DNA from: Prevotellaceae bacterium UBA1746 | GTDB taxonomy: Bacteria; Bacteroidota; Bacteroidia; Bacteroidales; Bacteroidaceae | DNA: 64,000 nucleotides | Reading direction: 5' to 3' | Assembly (NCBI GenBank): GCA_002314875.1 | Contig: DCHS01000002.1 | Location: 1-64,000, forward strand | Shown: piece by piece, positions 17,677 through 26,717 of the stretch | Position numbering within the stretch: the first letter of the stretch is position 1 | How the letters are laid out: the number at the start of each line of letters is the position of its first letter | Notes under the pieces: model-generated | Database searches by the model: none | What the model saw: only the letters and a program-made list of their open reading frames with translations | Told to the model about the DNA's origin: nothing | Program-made: the position numbers and the translations under genes

Positions 17677-20529
17677 ATGCGCATAAGTAAAGTAACAAAA
17701 GAATTCAATGTTTCCCTCAATAGCGTTATTGAGGTACTCAAGGAAAACGGCATCGAAGTAGAGCCCAACCTCAATACCAAGATTGACGACAGTCTCCACG
17801 AACTCTTTGCTAAGAAGTTCGGTGCAGACAAGGCCATGAAGGATGAGGCAAATTCACTCTTCAAGGAACGTCGCGACGAAAAGCAGGCTGCTCTTGATCA
17901 AGCTCGCGCTGATCGTGAAGCTGACAAGGCTGCAGAAGAAGCTGCTCGCGCTGCTGAAAAGGCTGCTGCTGAGGAAGCTGCTCGTGTAGCCGCAGAAAAG
18001 GCTGCCGCTGAGGAAGCTGCTCGTGTAGCTGCTGAAAAGGCAGAAGCAGAAACTGCTGCCCGCGCTGCTCAGGAAGCAGAAATCGCTGTTCCCGAAATCG
18101 TTACTCCTGAAGTTGTTGAGGAAGCTCCTGTAGAGGATGCTCCCCGTGCAAAGAAGGAGAAACTCACTGTTGAAGAGCGTGCAGAACGCATTGGTAGCGA
18201 AAATGAAGATGGTGTTTTCCAGCTTAAATCCGCTCCCACCGTCAGTGGTCCCAAGGTTCTCGGTACCATCGACCTTTCCAGCCTCAACCAGACCACTCGT
18301 CCAAAGAAGAAGTCTAAGGAAGAGCGTCGTAAGGAAAGAGATGAAAAGCGTCAGGGTGCTCAGGGCCAGGCACAGGGTCAGGGCCAGAACGGCGACAAGA
18401 AGAAGCGTAACCGCATCGGTAAGGAACGCGTAGACGTTGCTGCCGAATCTCGCAATAATCAGGGCCAGAACCAGGGTCAGAAGAAGAATAACGGCGGTAA
18501 GAACCAGAACGGCCAGAATGGTCAGAATCAGGGTAACCGCAATAACCAGAACGGTCAGAATGGCCAGGGTCAGAATGGCAAGAAGCGTGGCAAGAACCAG
18601 CCTAAGCAGGAGCCTGTTCAGATCAGTGATGAAGATGTAGCAAAGCAGGTGAAGGAAACCCTCGCTCGTCTTCAGGGCAAGACCAAGGGTGCCAAGGGTG
18701 CTAAGTATCGTAAGGAAAAGCGTGAAGCTGCTCGTGAACGTGCAGAAGAACAGATGATGGAACAGGATGCACAGTCAAAGATCCTGAAACTCACCGAGTT
18801 CGTTACTGCAAACGAATTGGCAACCATGATGGATGTTCCTGTAACGCAGGTTATCGGAACTTGCATGAGCCTCGGTATTATGGTTAGTATCAACCAGCGC
18901 CTTGACCAGGAAACCATCGACCTCGTTGCTGATGAATTCGGTTTCTCTACCGAATATGTCAGCGCAGAAGTAAGCGAAGCTATCGAAGAAGAAGTTGACC
19001 GCGAAGAAGACCTCGTAGAACGCGCTCCTATCGTAACCGTAATGGGTCACGTTGACCATGGTAAAACTTCACTCCTTGACCACATTCGTAACGCTAACGT
19101 AATCGCAGGTGAAGCTGGTGGTATTACCCAGCACATCGGTGCTTACAACGTTCGCTTGAAGAATGGCCGCGAAATTACCTTCCTCGATACTCCGGGTCAC
19201 GAAGCATTTACCGCTATGCGTGCTCGTGGTGCTCAGGTTACCGATATCGCTATCATCATCATCGCTGCCGACGATAATGTAATGCCCCAGACCAAGGAAG
19301 CCATCAACCACGCTGTTGCTGCGGGTGTTCCTATCGTCTTCGCTATCAACAAGATTGATAAGCCCGGAGCAAATCCCGATGCGATCAAGACCACTTTGGC
19401 TTCTATGAACTTCCTCGTTGAAGAATGGGGTGGTAAGTACCAGAGCCAGGATATTTCTGCAAAGAAGGGTCTCGGCGTTTATGAGCTTCTCGAAAAGGTG
19501 CTCCTCGAAGCCGATATGCTCGAACTTAAGGCAAACCCCAACCGTCGTGCTACAGGTACCGTCATTGAGTCTTCTCTCGATAAGGGCCGTGGTTACGTTG
19601 CAACCGTACTCGTTAGTAATGGTACCCTCAAGCAGGGTGATATCGTGGTTGCAGGTACAAACTTCGGTCGTGTCAAGGCTCTTTTCAACGAGCGTGGTCA
19701 GCGCGTAAACGAAGTTGCTCCCGCTCACGCTGCAACCCTCCTCGGTTTCAACGGTGCTCCCCAGGCTGGTGACCAATTCCATGTAATGGAAAGCGAACAG
19801 GAAGCTCGTGAAATTGCCAACAAGCGTCTGCAACTCCAGCGCGAACAGAATTTCCGTACTGCCAAGATGCTTACTCTTGACGAAATCGGCCGCCGCCTCA
19901 AGTTGGGTGACTATCAGGAACTCAACATCGTGGTTAAGGGTGACGTGGACGGTTCTGTTCAGGCTCTCTCCGACAGCTTCATCCGTCTCTCTACTGAAAA
20001 CATCCAGGTTAATGTTATCCATAAGGGTGTAGGTCAGATCAGCGAGAACGATGTTACCCTCGCTGCAGCTTCCAAGGCTGTTATTATCGGCTTCCAGGTT
20101 CGTCCTTCTGCCGGTGCTCGTAAGTTGGCAGAAAAGGAAGGTGTCGACATCCGCCAGTACTCCATCATCTACGATGCCATCGAAGAAGTTAAGGAAGCAA
20201 TGGAAGGTATGCTCAAGCCCATCGTTAAGGAAGAACTCACCGCTACCGTTGAAGTACGCCAGGTTTACCATATCTCCAAGGTGGGTTATGTTGCCGGTGC
20301 ATACGTTATGGACGGTCGCGTGAGCCGCAGCAACAAGGCTCGCCTCATCCGCGAAGGTGTTGTTATCTTTACCGGTGATATTGACGCCCTCAAGCGCTTC
20401 AAGGATGATGTTAAGGAAGTTAGTACAAACTTCGAGTGCGGTATCTCCCTCAAGGGTTGCCAGGATATCAAGGAAGGCGACATCATCGAAACCTTTGCAG
20501 AAATCGAAGTTAAGCAGAAGTTACAGTAA
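17677..20529 (+). CDS. infB: Translation initiation factor IF-2
   Basis: This is a 950-residue GTPase that delivers initiator tRNA to the ribosome. Order of parts: an IF2_N helical domain (1-52); an Ala/Glu-rich charged helix (about 60-135); a Gln/Asn/Gly/Lys-rich unstructured linker (about 215-310); a second IF2_N-like segment (about 368-430); the G domain with P-loop GHVDHGKT at 457-464 plus DTPGHEAF and NKIDKPG; and the beta-barrel and C-terminal tRNA-binding domains. The linker is unusually rich in GQ/NQ repeats. It is the last gene of the operon. Confidence 0.98.
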   Translation: MRISKVTKEFNVSLNSVIEVLKENGIEVEPNLNTKIDDSLHELFAKKFGADKAMKDEANSLFKERRDEKQAALDQARADREADKAAEEAARAAEKAAAEEAARVAAEKAAAEEAARVAAEKAEAETAARAAQEAEIAVPEIVTPEVVEEAPVEDAPRAKKEKLTVEERAERIGSENEDGVFQLKSAPTVSGPKVLGTIDLSSLNQTTRPKKKSKEERRKERDEKRQGAQGQAQGQGQNGDKKKRNRIGKERVDVAAESRNNQGQNQGQKKNNGGKNQNGQNGQNQGNRNNQNGQNGQGQNGKKRGKNQPKQEPVQISDEDVAKQVKETLARLQGKTKGAKGAKYRKEKREAARERAEEQMMEQDAQSKILKLTEFVTANELATMMDVPVTQVIGTCMSLGIMVSINQRLDQETIDLVADEFGFSTEYVSAEVSEAIEEEVDREEDLVERAPIVTVMGHVDHGKTSLLDHIRNANVIAGEAGGITQHIGAYNVRLKNGREITFLDTPGHEAFTAMRARGAQVTDIAIIIIAADDNVMPQTKEAINHAVAAGVPIVFAINKIDKPGANPDAIKTTLASMNFLVEEWGGKYQSQDISAKKGLGVYELLEKVLLEADMLELKANPNRRATGTVIESSLDKGRGYVATVLVSNGTLKQGDIVVAGTNFGRVKALFNERGQRVNEVAPAHAATLLGFNGAPQAGDQFHVMESEQEAREIANKRLQLQREQNFRTAKMLTLDEIGRRLKLGDYQELNIVVKGDVDGSVQALSDSFIRLSTENIQVNVIHKGVGQISENDVTLAAASKAVIIGFQVRPSAGARKLAEKEGVDIRQYSIIYDAIEEVKEAMEGMLKPIVKEELTATVEVRQVYHISKVGYVAGAYVMDGRVSRSNKARLIREGVVIFTGDIDALKRFKDDVKEVSTNFECGISLKGCQDIKEGDIIETFAEIEVKQKLQ

Positions 20530-20604
20530 AAGAACTCAAGGCAATCGCCAAGAGCACACTGTAAGCCTCAGCAATCATATTCAATTTTGGAGATAATTAA
20601 CAAA

Positions 20605-20635
20605 GAGCGGATTTTGTCGAACAATTTCCGCTTTT
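20605..20635 (+). terminator. infB operon terminator
   Basis: AGCGGA pairs with TCCGCT, with an inner TTGT/ACAA stem and CGA loop, followed by TTTT. Confidence 0.82.
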
Positions 20636-20647
20636 TGTCTAAATGAT

Positions 20648-20678
20648 TTTGATAACTCATAATGTGAGTGTAACTTTG
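20648..20678 (+). promoter_or_regulatory. Promoter of the DUF4923 lipoprotein gene
   Basis: TTTG at 20648-20651, a 19-nt spacer and TAACTTTG at 20671-20678. The start codon follows 20 nt later, so the leader is short. Confidence 0.82.
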
Positions 20679-20698
20679 CTCACGAAATCACATCGGAA

Positions 20699-21385
20699 AT
20701 GAAAAAGATTCTTTTTTCTGTAAGCGCTATGGCGCTCAGTCTTACCCTCACCAGCTGTGGTTTGGGTACTACTGGCAGCAGTCTTGTCAGTGGTCTTCTT
20801 GGTGGAAATACTGGTTCTACCGCCAGCAGCGTTGTTAGCGGTTTAGGAAGTGCTCTAACCAACCAGAACACCCTCGGCAATTTGCTTAGTACTTTCCTCG
20901 GTACTACCGCTGTCAGCGAAAGCACACTTTACGGAACCTGGACCTATCAGGGTGTTGACGTTGCTTTCGAAAGTGACAATCTCCTTTCAAAGGCAGGTGG
21001 CGCAGTTGCAGCTGGAACCATTGAAAACAAAATCGATGAACAGCTTTCTAAGTACGGCATCAAGAAGGGAAGCAGCAAGTTTACCTTCAACCAGGATAAG
21101 ACTTTCAGCGCAACTCTTAGTGGAAAGACCATCAACGGTACATACACCTATGATAGTTCTTCTCGCAAGATTAATCTCGTTGCCGCTCTTGGTCTCTTCA
21201 ACCAGACCGCTACCGTAGGAACTACAGCAAATGGCATCAGCCTCCTCTTCGAAGCAGACAAGATGCTCAAGCTTGTTGGAACTGCAAGTTCTTTGCTCGG
21301 CAACAGCAACACAACTCTCAGCACCCTTTCCAGCCTTGTAAACAATTATAACGGCATGCAGATTGGTCTTGGCCTTGCCAAGTAA
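20699..21385 (+). CDS. DUF4923 family lipoprotein
   Basis: This is a 228-residue predicted lipoprotein (lipobox LTSC, Cys20). A Gly/Ser/Thr-rich stretch (about 22-70) is followed by a domain with LYGTWTYQGVDVAFES and the strand pairs KFTFNQDKTFSATL and INGTYTYDSSS, a lipocalin-like beta barrel typical of DUF4923. The function is unknown. It has its own promoter and terminator between the infB and purH-mre operons. Confidence 0.82.
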   Translation: MKKILFSVSAMALSLTLTSCGLGTTGSSLVSGLLGGNTGSTASSVVSGLGSALTNQNTLGNLLSTFLGTTAVSESTLYGTWTYQGVDVAFESDNLLSKAGGAVAAGTIENKIDEQLSKYGIKKGSSKFTFNQDKTFSATLSGKTINGTYTYDSSSRKINLVAALGLFNQTATVGTTANGISLLFEADKMLKLVGTASSLLGNSNTTLSTLSSLVNNYNGMQIGLGLAK

Positions 21386-21456
21386 GAGTTGAAACCCTCT
21401 TTTCAATTCATTGGAAAGAATTTAAACACGAAGCATTTCTCGTATTTATAGTTTCG

Positions 21457-21499
21457 TACTGGCTACTGTCAACAGCGGTTGATGGGGCCAGTATTTTTT
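21457..21499 (+). terminator. Terminator of the DUF4923 gene
   Basis: TACTGGC pairs with GCCAGTA, with an inner GTCAAC/GTTGAT stem, followed by six T residues. Confidence 0.85.
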
Positions 21500-21558
21500 A
21501 TTGACTTAGCAAAAGATTGAGACCGAAAAAGTTTTTTTTGAGATTTTATTTATTTTCT

Positions 21559-21589
21559 TTTGAAAATCGTAGGTAAAATCGTAATTTTG
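21559..21589 (+). promoter_or_regulatory. Promoter of the purH-mre-mrdA-rodA operon
   Basis: TTTG at 21559-21562, a 19-nt spacer and TAATTTTG at 21582-21589 match the consensus fully. Confidence 0.85.
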
Positions 21590-21630
21590 CGCACAATATA
21601 AAAGTTACAACCTATTAGCAATCACTCAAT

Positions 21631-22224
21631 ATGGCCGCAACCAAGAAAATCAAGACTGCTCTCATTTCAGTTTTCCACAAGGATGGTCTCGAGGAACTCC
21701 TCGCTGAACTCCATAAGAACGGTGTACAATTTCTCTCTACTGGTGGTACCCAGACCTTCATTGAAAGTCTCGGTTATCCCTGTCAGAAGGTAGAGGACGT
21801 AACGACTTACCCCTCCATTCTTGGTGGTCGTGTAAAAACCCTTCACCCCAAAATCTTTGGTGGTATTCTCGGTCGCAGAGAACTTGAAAGCGATCAGCAG
21901 CAGATGGCTCAGTTTGAGATTCCCGAAATCGACCTCGTTATCGTTGATCTCTATCCCTTTGAGCAGACCGTTGCCAGCGGTGCTGACGATGCTGCTATCA
22001 TTGAGAAGATTGATATAGGTGGTATCAGCCTCATTCGTGCTGGTGCAAAGAATTTCAACGATGTGGTTATCGTTCCCTCAAAGAGCGAATACAAGCCCCT
22101 CCTCGAAATCGTGCAGCAGCAGGGTGCGGAAACCACTATCGACCAGCGTCGCTGGTTCGCAACTCAGGCGTTCGGAGTAAGCAGTCACTACGACACTGCT
22201 ATCCACGCTTGGTTTGCAAAGTAA
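21631..22224 (+). CDS. purH: Stand-alone IMP cyclohydrolase (PurH N-terminal half)
   Basis: This 197-residue protein covers only the MGS-like IMP cyclohydrolase domain of PurH, which closes FAICAR to IMP. Conserved motifs include STGGTQTF, GGRVKTLHP, DLVIVDLYPFE and EKIDIGGISLIRAGAKN. Full-length PurH is about 510 residues and continues into AICAR transformylase. Here the frame ends in a clean TAA right after HYDTAIHAWF, and mreB starts 35 bp later. No transformylase remnant is seen in any frame between. The transformylase must be encoded elsewhere or replaced. It heads the rod-shape operon, where full purH often lies in Bacteroidales. Confidence 0.9.
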   Translation: MAATKKIKTALISVFHKDGLEELLAELHKNGVQFLSTGGTQTFIESLGYPCQKVEDVTTYPSILGGRVKTLHPKIFGGILGRRELESDQQQMAQFEIPEIDLVIVDLYPFEQTVASGADDAAIIEKIDIGGISLIRAGAKNFNDVVIVPSKSEYKPLLEIVQQQGAETTIDQRRWFATQAFGVSSHYDTAIHAWFAK

Positions 22225-22259
22225 AAAATCATCAAAAAGTAAAACTATAGACATTTAGA

Positions 22260-23297
22260 ATGGGACTTTTCTCCAATTTCTTTTCCATGAAGCGCGAGTT
22301 AGCGATGGACCTCGGTACTGCAAATACCATCATCATTGCTGATGGTGAGATTGCAGTAAATGAACCTTCTGTAGTCGCTCTCGATCCCCACACCGAAAAG
22401 ACAATCGCTGTCGGTGAACGCGCAAAACTTATGTACGAAAAGACCAATGACAAGATTCATGTGGTTCGTCCTCTCCGCGACGGTGTCATCGCAGACTTCA
22501 ATGCTTGCGAATTGATGATGCGCGGTCTGATCAATATGGTAAGCACAGGTCGTCACCTCTTCACCCCTACCCTTCGTATGGTGATTGGTGTTCCCTCCGG
22601 CTCTACCGAAGTTGAGCTTCGTGCAGTCCGTGACTCTGCAGAGCACGCTGGCGGTCGCGATGTTTACCTCATCTTCGAACCTATGGCAGCAGCTATCGGT
22701 ATTGGTCTTGATGTTAATGCCCCTGAAGGCCAGATGGTCGTTGATATAGGTGGTGGTACTACCGAAATCGCTGTTATTTCTATGGGCGGTATTGTAAGTA
22801 ACAACTCCATCAAGATGGCAGGTGACGACTTTACCGCTGACATTCAGGAATATATGGCTCGCCAGCACAACGTGAATGTTTCTGAGCGTATGGCTGAGCG
22901 TATCAAGATTAATGTAGGTTCCGCACTTTCTGAACTTCCTGCAAATGAAGCTCCCGAAGACTTCGTGGTACACGGTCCTAACCGTATTACGGCCTATCCG
23001 ATGGAAATCCCCGTTTGCTATCAGGAAATCGCACACTGCCTCGAGCGTTCAATTGCCCGCATTGAGACTGCAGTTCTCAACGCTCTTTCAAACACTCCCC
23101 CTGAACTTTACGCAGATATCGTAAAGAATGGTATCTACCTCACTGGTGGTGGTGCTCTCCTCCGTGGTCTTGGCAAGCGTTTGACTGACAAAATCAACAT
23201 CCCCTTCCATGTGGCTGAAGATCCTCTTCTCTGCGTTGCCAAGGGTACAGGCAAGGCTCTCGAAAACATTGATGAGTATCCCTGTCTCATGAGATAA
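22260..23297 (+). CDS. mreB: Rod shape-determining protein MreB
   Basis: This 345-residue actin-like ATPase forms membrane-associated filaments that guide lateral wall synthesis. Family motifs are DLGTANTI (phosphate 1), VDIGGGTTEIAV (phosphate 2) and LTGGGALLRGL (adenosine). The N-terminal MGLFSNFFSMKRE is amphipathic and may aid membrane binding. It is second in the operon after the short purH. Confidence 0.97.
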   Translation: MGLFSNFFSMKRELAMDLGTANTIIIADGEIAVNEPSVVALDPHTEKTIAVGERAKLMYEKTNDKIHVVRPLRDGVIADFNACELMMRGLINMVSTGRHLFTPTLRMVIGVPSGSTEVELRAVRDSAEHAGGRDVYLIFEPMAAAIGIGLDVNAPEGQMVVDIGGGTTEIAVISMGGIVSNNSIKMAGDDFTADIQEYMARQHNVNVSERMAERIKINVGSALSELPANEAPEDFVVHGPNRITAYPMEIPVCYQEIAHCLERSIARIETAVLNALSNTPPELYADIVKNGIYLTGGGALLRGLGKRLTDKINIPFHVAEDPLLCVAKGTGKALENIDEYPCLMR

Positions 23298-23305
23298 CAG
23301 AATAC

Positions 23306-23339
23306 AAGAGTTCTTCGACAAGCCTGTCGGAGAACTCTT
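23306..23339 (+). promoter_or_regulatory. mreB/mreC intercistronic hairpin
   Basis: A 15-bp stem (AAGAGTTCTTCGACA with TGTCGGAGAACTCTT, one T-G wobble) and an AGCC loop start nine bases after the mreB stop. No T-tract follows. It probably acts as a stability element or partial terminator that keeps MreB levels above MreC. Confidence 0.75.
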
Positions 23340-23360
23340 AAATATTAATTCCAATTCACT

Positions 23361-24224
23361 GTGCAAGTCCTATTAGACTTTCTTCGTCGGTATAATTATC
23401 TGTTTCTGTTTGTGGTGCTGGAGATTTTCAGCATCGTCTCTCTCGTGGAGTATAATAACTACCAGGGAAGCGCTTGGATGTCGGCTGCCAACGGAGCAGT
23501 TGCAGAAGTCAACTCCATCTATACAGATGCAGAATCCTTCATCAAGTTGCGAGAGGTCAATACGGAACTCAACAGTGCCAACACCCTCTTACAACAAGAG
23601 AACGAGGCTTTGCGTCAGGCTCTCCTCGACGCTACCCATGACACAACGCTGACCGAACGTCGCATCCAACAGGAACTCGTAGGTTTCAACCAGATTCCTG
23701 CTAAGGTCATCAGCAACAAGGTTTGCGTTGGTGCCAATAACTACCTCGTAGTGAACAAGGGTACGGCTGACGGCGTTCGAGCAGAAATGGGTGTTGTCAG
23801 CAGTGGCGGTGTTGTCGGCATTGTCTACCTCTCAGGAGCACATACCTCCATTGTTCTTCCTGTTACTCACAGCAAATCCAGCATCTCTTGTAGTATCCGT
23901 GGCCAGTCCTATTTCGGTTATCTGCAATGGGATGGACGCAATACCCGTACGGCTTACGTTGATGACATTCCCCGTTATGCCAAAATTAACAAAGGCTGCG
24001 TAGTTCAGACCTCTGGTTATTCCAATGTTTTCCCTCCCGGCATCTTCGTCGGTCGTGTGACCAAAGTGGGTAATTCATCCGACGGTCAGAGTTACCGTCT
24101 CGACATTGTCCTTGGAAATGACTTTGCCAGCCTTCGTGACGTCAATATCATCGCTACTCCTTACAAGGCAGAGATTGACACGCTCAACAAACATGCTCTT
24201 CAATTGACGGAACAACCAGAATAA
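23361..24224 (+). CDS. mreC: Rod shape-determining protein MreC
   Basis: This 287-residue elongasome scaffold has a single membrane segment (about 13-30), a coiled coil (about 60-90) and the periplasmic double beta-barrel domain (about 115-270) with NYLVVNKGTADGV, SGGVVGIV and ARYAKI-type motifs. The start codon is GTG at 23361, one of several non-ATG starts in this window. It links MreB and PBP2/RodA in the periplasm and is followed after 11 bp by mreD. Confidence 0.94.
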   Translation: MQVLLDFLRRYNYLFLFVVLEIFSIVSLVEYNNYQGSAWMSAANGAVAEVNSIYTDAESFIKLREVNTELNSANTLLQQENEALRQALLDATHDTTLTERRIQQELVGFNQIPAKVISNKVCVGANNYLVVNKGTADGVRAEMGVVSSGGVVGIVYLSGAHTSIVLPVTHSKSSISCSIRGQSYFGYLQWDGRNTRTAYVDDIPRYAKINKGCVVQTSGYSNVFPPGIFVGRVTKVGNSSDGQSYRLDIVLGNDFASLRDVNIIATPYKAEIDTLNKHALQLTEQPE

Positions 24225-24235
24225 ACAGAATTACT

Positions 24236-24757
24236 ATGTTTTCAACTTCCATGCAACGCACCTTATGGTTCATCCTTCTCCTGATGCTTCAGGTGCTGGT
24301 GTTCAATCATATCCATATCCTTGGATATGCTACACCCATGCCCTTCTTCTACCTTCTGCTTATTCTGCACAGTACAACTCCCCGATGGGTATACATCGTC
24401 CTCGGTTTTGCGATGGGAATTCTTGTTGACATGTTCAGCAATACTATTGGAGAGTGCGCATCCACGATGACATTCCTCGGTTTGATTACCCCCAACCTTC
24501 TCATGATGTTTTCTCCTGCAGATCGCAGCGAAGAAGGTTTTGAACCCTCGGTGAACACGATGCAGTGGAGTGGTTTCTTGCGCTATGCAACTGCTGCAAC
24601 ACTGATTTTCGTTACCCTCTTCTTTATGATGGAATGTTTCTCCTTCTTCCATATCTTCATTCTGTTGAAGTATATCGGCGGATCTGCCGTCCTCACTCTC
24701 CTTGTGATCTGCGCCATGGAACGCATCAGACAGAGTATGAAGAAAAAATCAACCTAA
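24236..24757 (+). CDS. mreD: Rod shape-determining protein MreD
   Basis: This is a 173-residue integral membrane protein with about five or six hydrophobic segments. MreD proteins vary greatly in sequence; the call rests on the position between mreC and mrdA, the size and the topology. Confidence 0.85.
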   Translation: MFSTSMQRTLWFILLLMLQVLVFNHIHILGYATPMPFFYLLLILHSTTPRWVYIVLGFAMGILVDMFSNTIGECASTMTFLGLITPNLLMMFSPADRSEEGFEPSVNTMQWSGFLRYATAATLIFVTLFFMMECFSFFHIFILLKYIGGSAVLTLLVICAMERIRQSMKKKST

Positions 24758-24760
24758 TAA

Positions 24761-26629
24761 ATGCCCAAAGACTACAGTTTTGAAAAGCGAAAATATATTG
24801 TAGGTGGTATAGCCGTGGCTATTATCACCCTTTATATTGTGCGCCTTTTCACACTGCAGTTAACCAGCGACAACTACCGCCAACGTGCGGATTCCAACGC
24901 CTTTCGCAAGGAAATAATCTTCCCTTCACGCGGTTTGATCATGGACCGTCATGATAGTCTCCTCGTTTATAACGAGCCTTCGTACAACATCATGGTGGTG
25001 ATGCAGGACCAGCACGGCATTGATACCCTCGACTTCTGCAATACGATTGGAATTACCAAAGAAGAGTACATCCAGCGTATGGCGGACATCAAGGACCCGC
25101 AGAAGCACCCGAACTATTCTCGTAATACGCCGCAGCTCTTTATGAGCCAGATTGCTCCCGAGGAGTTCTCAAAATTCAGAGAGAAACTATTCCGCTTCAA
25201 TGGATTTTCTGTTGAAAAGCGTAACGTCCGCCACTATACCAGTGGTATCGGTGCTCATATCCTCGGTGACGTCGGCGAAGTAAACCAGGCCGATATTGAT
25301 TCTGATAAATACTATAAGAGCGGTGACTACATCGGCAAGCTTGGTGTTGAACGTTCCTATGAAAAAGTTCTCCGTGGTGAAAAAGGTATGCACATCGTCC
25401 TCCGAGATGTTCATGGCCGTTCCCAAGGTTCCTATATGAACGGAAAATACGACATTGCACCTCAGCCCGGTCGTAACCTTACGCTCAGTATAGACAAGGG
25501 ACTCCAGGAACTGGCAGAGAAACTCCTTCAAGGAAAATGTGGTGCTATTGTCGCTATCGAACCCTCTACCGGCGAAGTTCTCTGCATGGCTTCTGCTCCG
25601 ACTTACGACCCACGCGAATTGATGGGCAAGGAACGAAGCAAGAAAATCATGGAAATGACGCAAGACCCTATGGGTCCTATGCTCAACCGAGCGATTATGG
25701 GTCTTTACCCTCCTGGTTCAACCTTCAAGCCTACGCAAGGTCTGATCGGTTTGCAAGAAGGCATCATTTCACCTTCTACCGTCTTCCCCTGCTCTCGAGG
25801 CTTTAATTATAAAGGCCTCCATCTTGGCTGTCACGGACACGCCTCTCCCATCGCCCTTGTTCCCGCTCTCGGAACTTCTTGCAACGCTTATTTCTGCTGG
25901 AACTTGATGAGAATGTTTGGTAACAAAGCCAAATACGGTTCAACCCAGGCTGCCATGACACGTTGGAAAGATCATTTGGTCAGCATGGGCTTTGGCTACC
26001 GATTGGGAATTGACCTTCCCGGCGAAAAGCGCGGTATGATTCCGAATGCTCAGTTCTACGATAAAGCCTACAAAAACCTTTGGAATGCACTCACCGTGAT
26101 TTCCATTTCCATTGGTCAGGGTGAGGTCACAGCCACTCCGCTTCAGATGGCCAACGAATGTGCAACCATCGCCAACCGTGGCTATTACTACATCCCCCAT
26201 GTTGTTCATTCCGTTCAAGGTGAACAGATTGATACGCTATACCGCAACAAGCACCATACCATGGTTGACCCGAAATGGTACAATTACATCGTGGCAGGTA
26301 TGCGTCAGGCAGTTCTGGGAGGTACCTGTAAAGGAGCCAACATCCCGGGCGTTGAAGTCTGCGGAAAAACGGGTACAGCACAGAACAGGGGTGTTGACCA
26401 CTCTGCCTTTATCGGATTTGCTCCGATGAACGAACCTAAGATTGCTGTTGCCGTTTATGTAGAGAATGGTGGTTTCGGTGCCCATTTTGGTGTTCCTCTT
26501 GGCTCGCTGATTATTCAGAAATATCTCTTTGGCCAACTTAATCCTGGTGCACAGGCTTTGGCAGACAAGTTCCAACACACTTCCATTTCCTATCCTCATA
26601 AGAAAGTAAACATTCCCTCCAAGAAATAA
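24761..26629 (+). CDS. mrdA: Penicillin-binding protein 2 (elongasome transpeptidase)
   Basis: This 622-residue class B PBP cross-links lateral-wall peptidoglycan. An N-terminal membrane anchor (about 12-32) precedes the PBP dimer/pedestal domain. The transpeptidase domain has nucleophile Ser320 in the STFK motif, and the KTG motif at 536-538 in CGKTGTAQ. The start is three bases after mreD, suggesting translational coupling. With the downstream RodA it forms the core wall synthase. Confidence 0.96.
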   Translation: MPKDYSFEKRKYIVGGIAVAIITLYIVRLFTLQLTSDNYRQRADSNAFRKEIIFPSRGLIMDRHDSLLVYNEPSYNIMVVMQDQHGIDTLDFCNTIGITKEEYIQRMADIKDPQKHPNYSRNTPQLFMSQIAPEEFSKFREKLFRFNGFSVEKRNVRHYTSGIGAHILGDVGEVNQADIDSDKYYKSGDYIGKLGVERSYEKVLRGEKGMHIVLRDVHGRSQGSYMNGKYDIAPQPGRNLTLSIDKGLQELAEKLLQGKCGAIVAIEPSTGEVLCMASAPTYDPRELMGKERSKKIMEMTQDPMGPMLNRAIMGLYPPGSTFKPTQGLIGLQEGIISPSTVFPCSRGFNYKGLHLGCHGHASPIALVPALGTSCNAYFCWNLMRMFGNKAKYGSTQAAMTRWKDHLVSMGFGYRLGIDLPGEKRGMIPNAQFYDKAYKNLWNALTVISISIGQGEVTATPLQMANECATIANRGYYYIPHVVHSVQGEQIDTLYRNKHHTMVDPKWYNYIVAGMRQAVLGGTCKGANIPGVEVCGKTGTAQNRGVDHSAFIGFAPMNEPKIAVAVYVENGGFGAHFGVPLGSLIIQKYLFGQLNPGAQALADKFQHTSISYPHKKVNIPSKK

Positions 26630-26645
26630 CGTTGCCATGGCAACG
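26630..26645. repeat. 16-bp perfect palindrome after mrdA
   Basis: CGTTGCCATGGCAACG begins at the first base after the mrdA stop codon. It could be a dyad operator or a small RNA hairpin. No T-tract follows. It lies in an 88-bp gap before rodA that has no recognisable promoter. Confidence 0.7.
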
Positions 26646-26717
26646 CACGGGGCCTAAAGGACTGATCACCAAGTCTCAAAATAGGACAAAGAACAATCCA
26701 ACTAACAAATATCTCCC

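Noticed and set aside
19069..20271. Minus-strand open frame inside infB
   Set aside because: It is an antisense shadow of the conserved IF-2 GTPase region.
21631..22260. purH as a frameshifted pseudogene
   Set aside because: The ORF ends cleanly at the domain boundary and no transformylase coding remnant follows in any frame before mreB.
26630..26645. Resemblance to the eukaryotic RFX X-box (GTTGCCATGGCAAC)
   Set aside because: RFX factors do not occur in bacteria; the match is a property of the palindrome.
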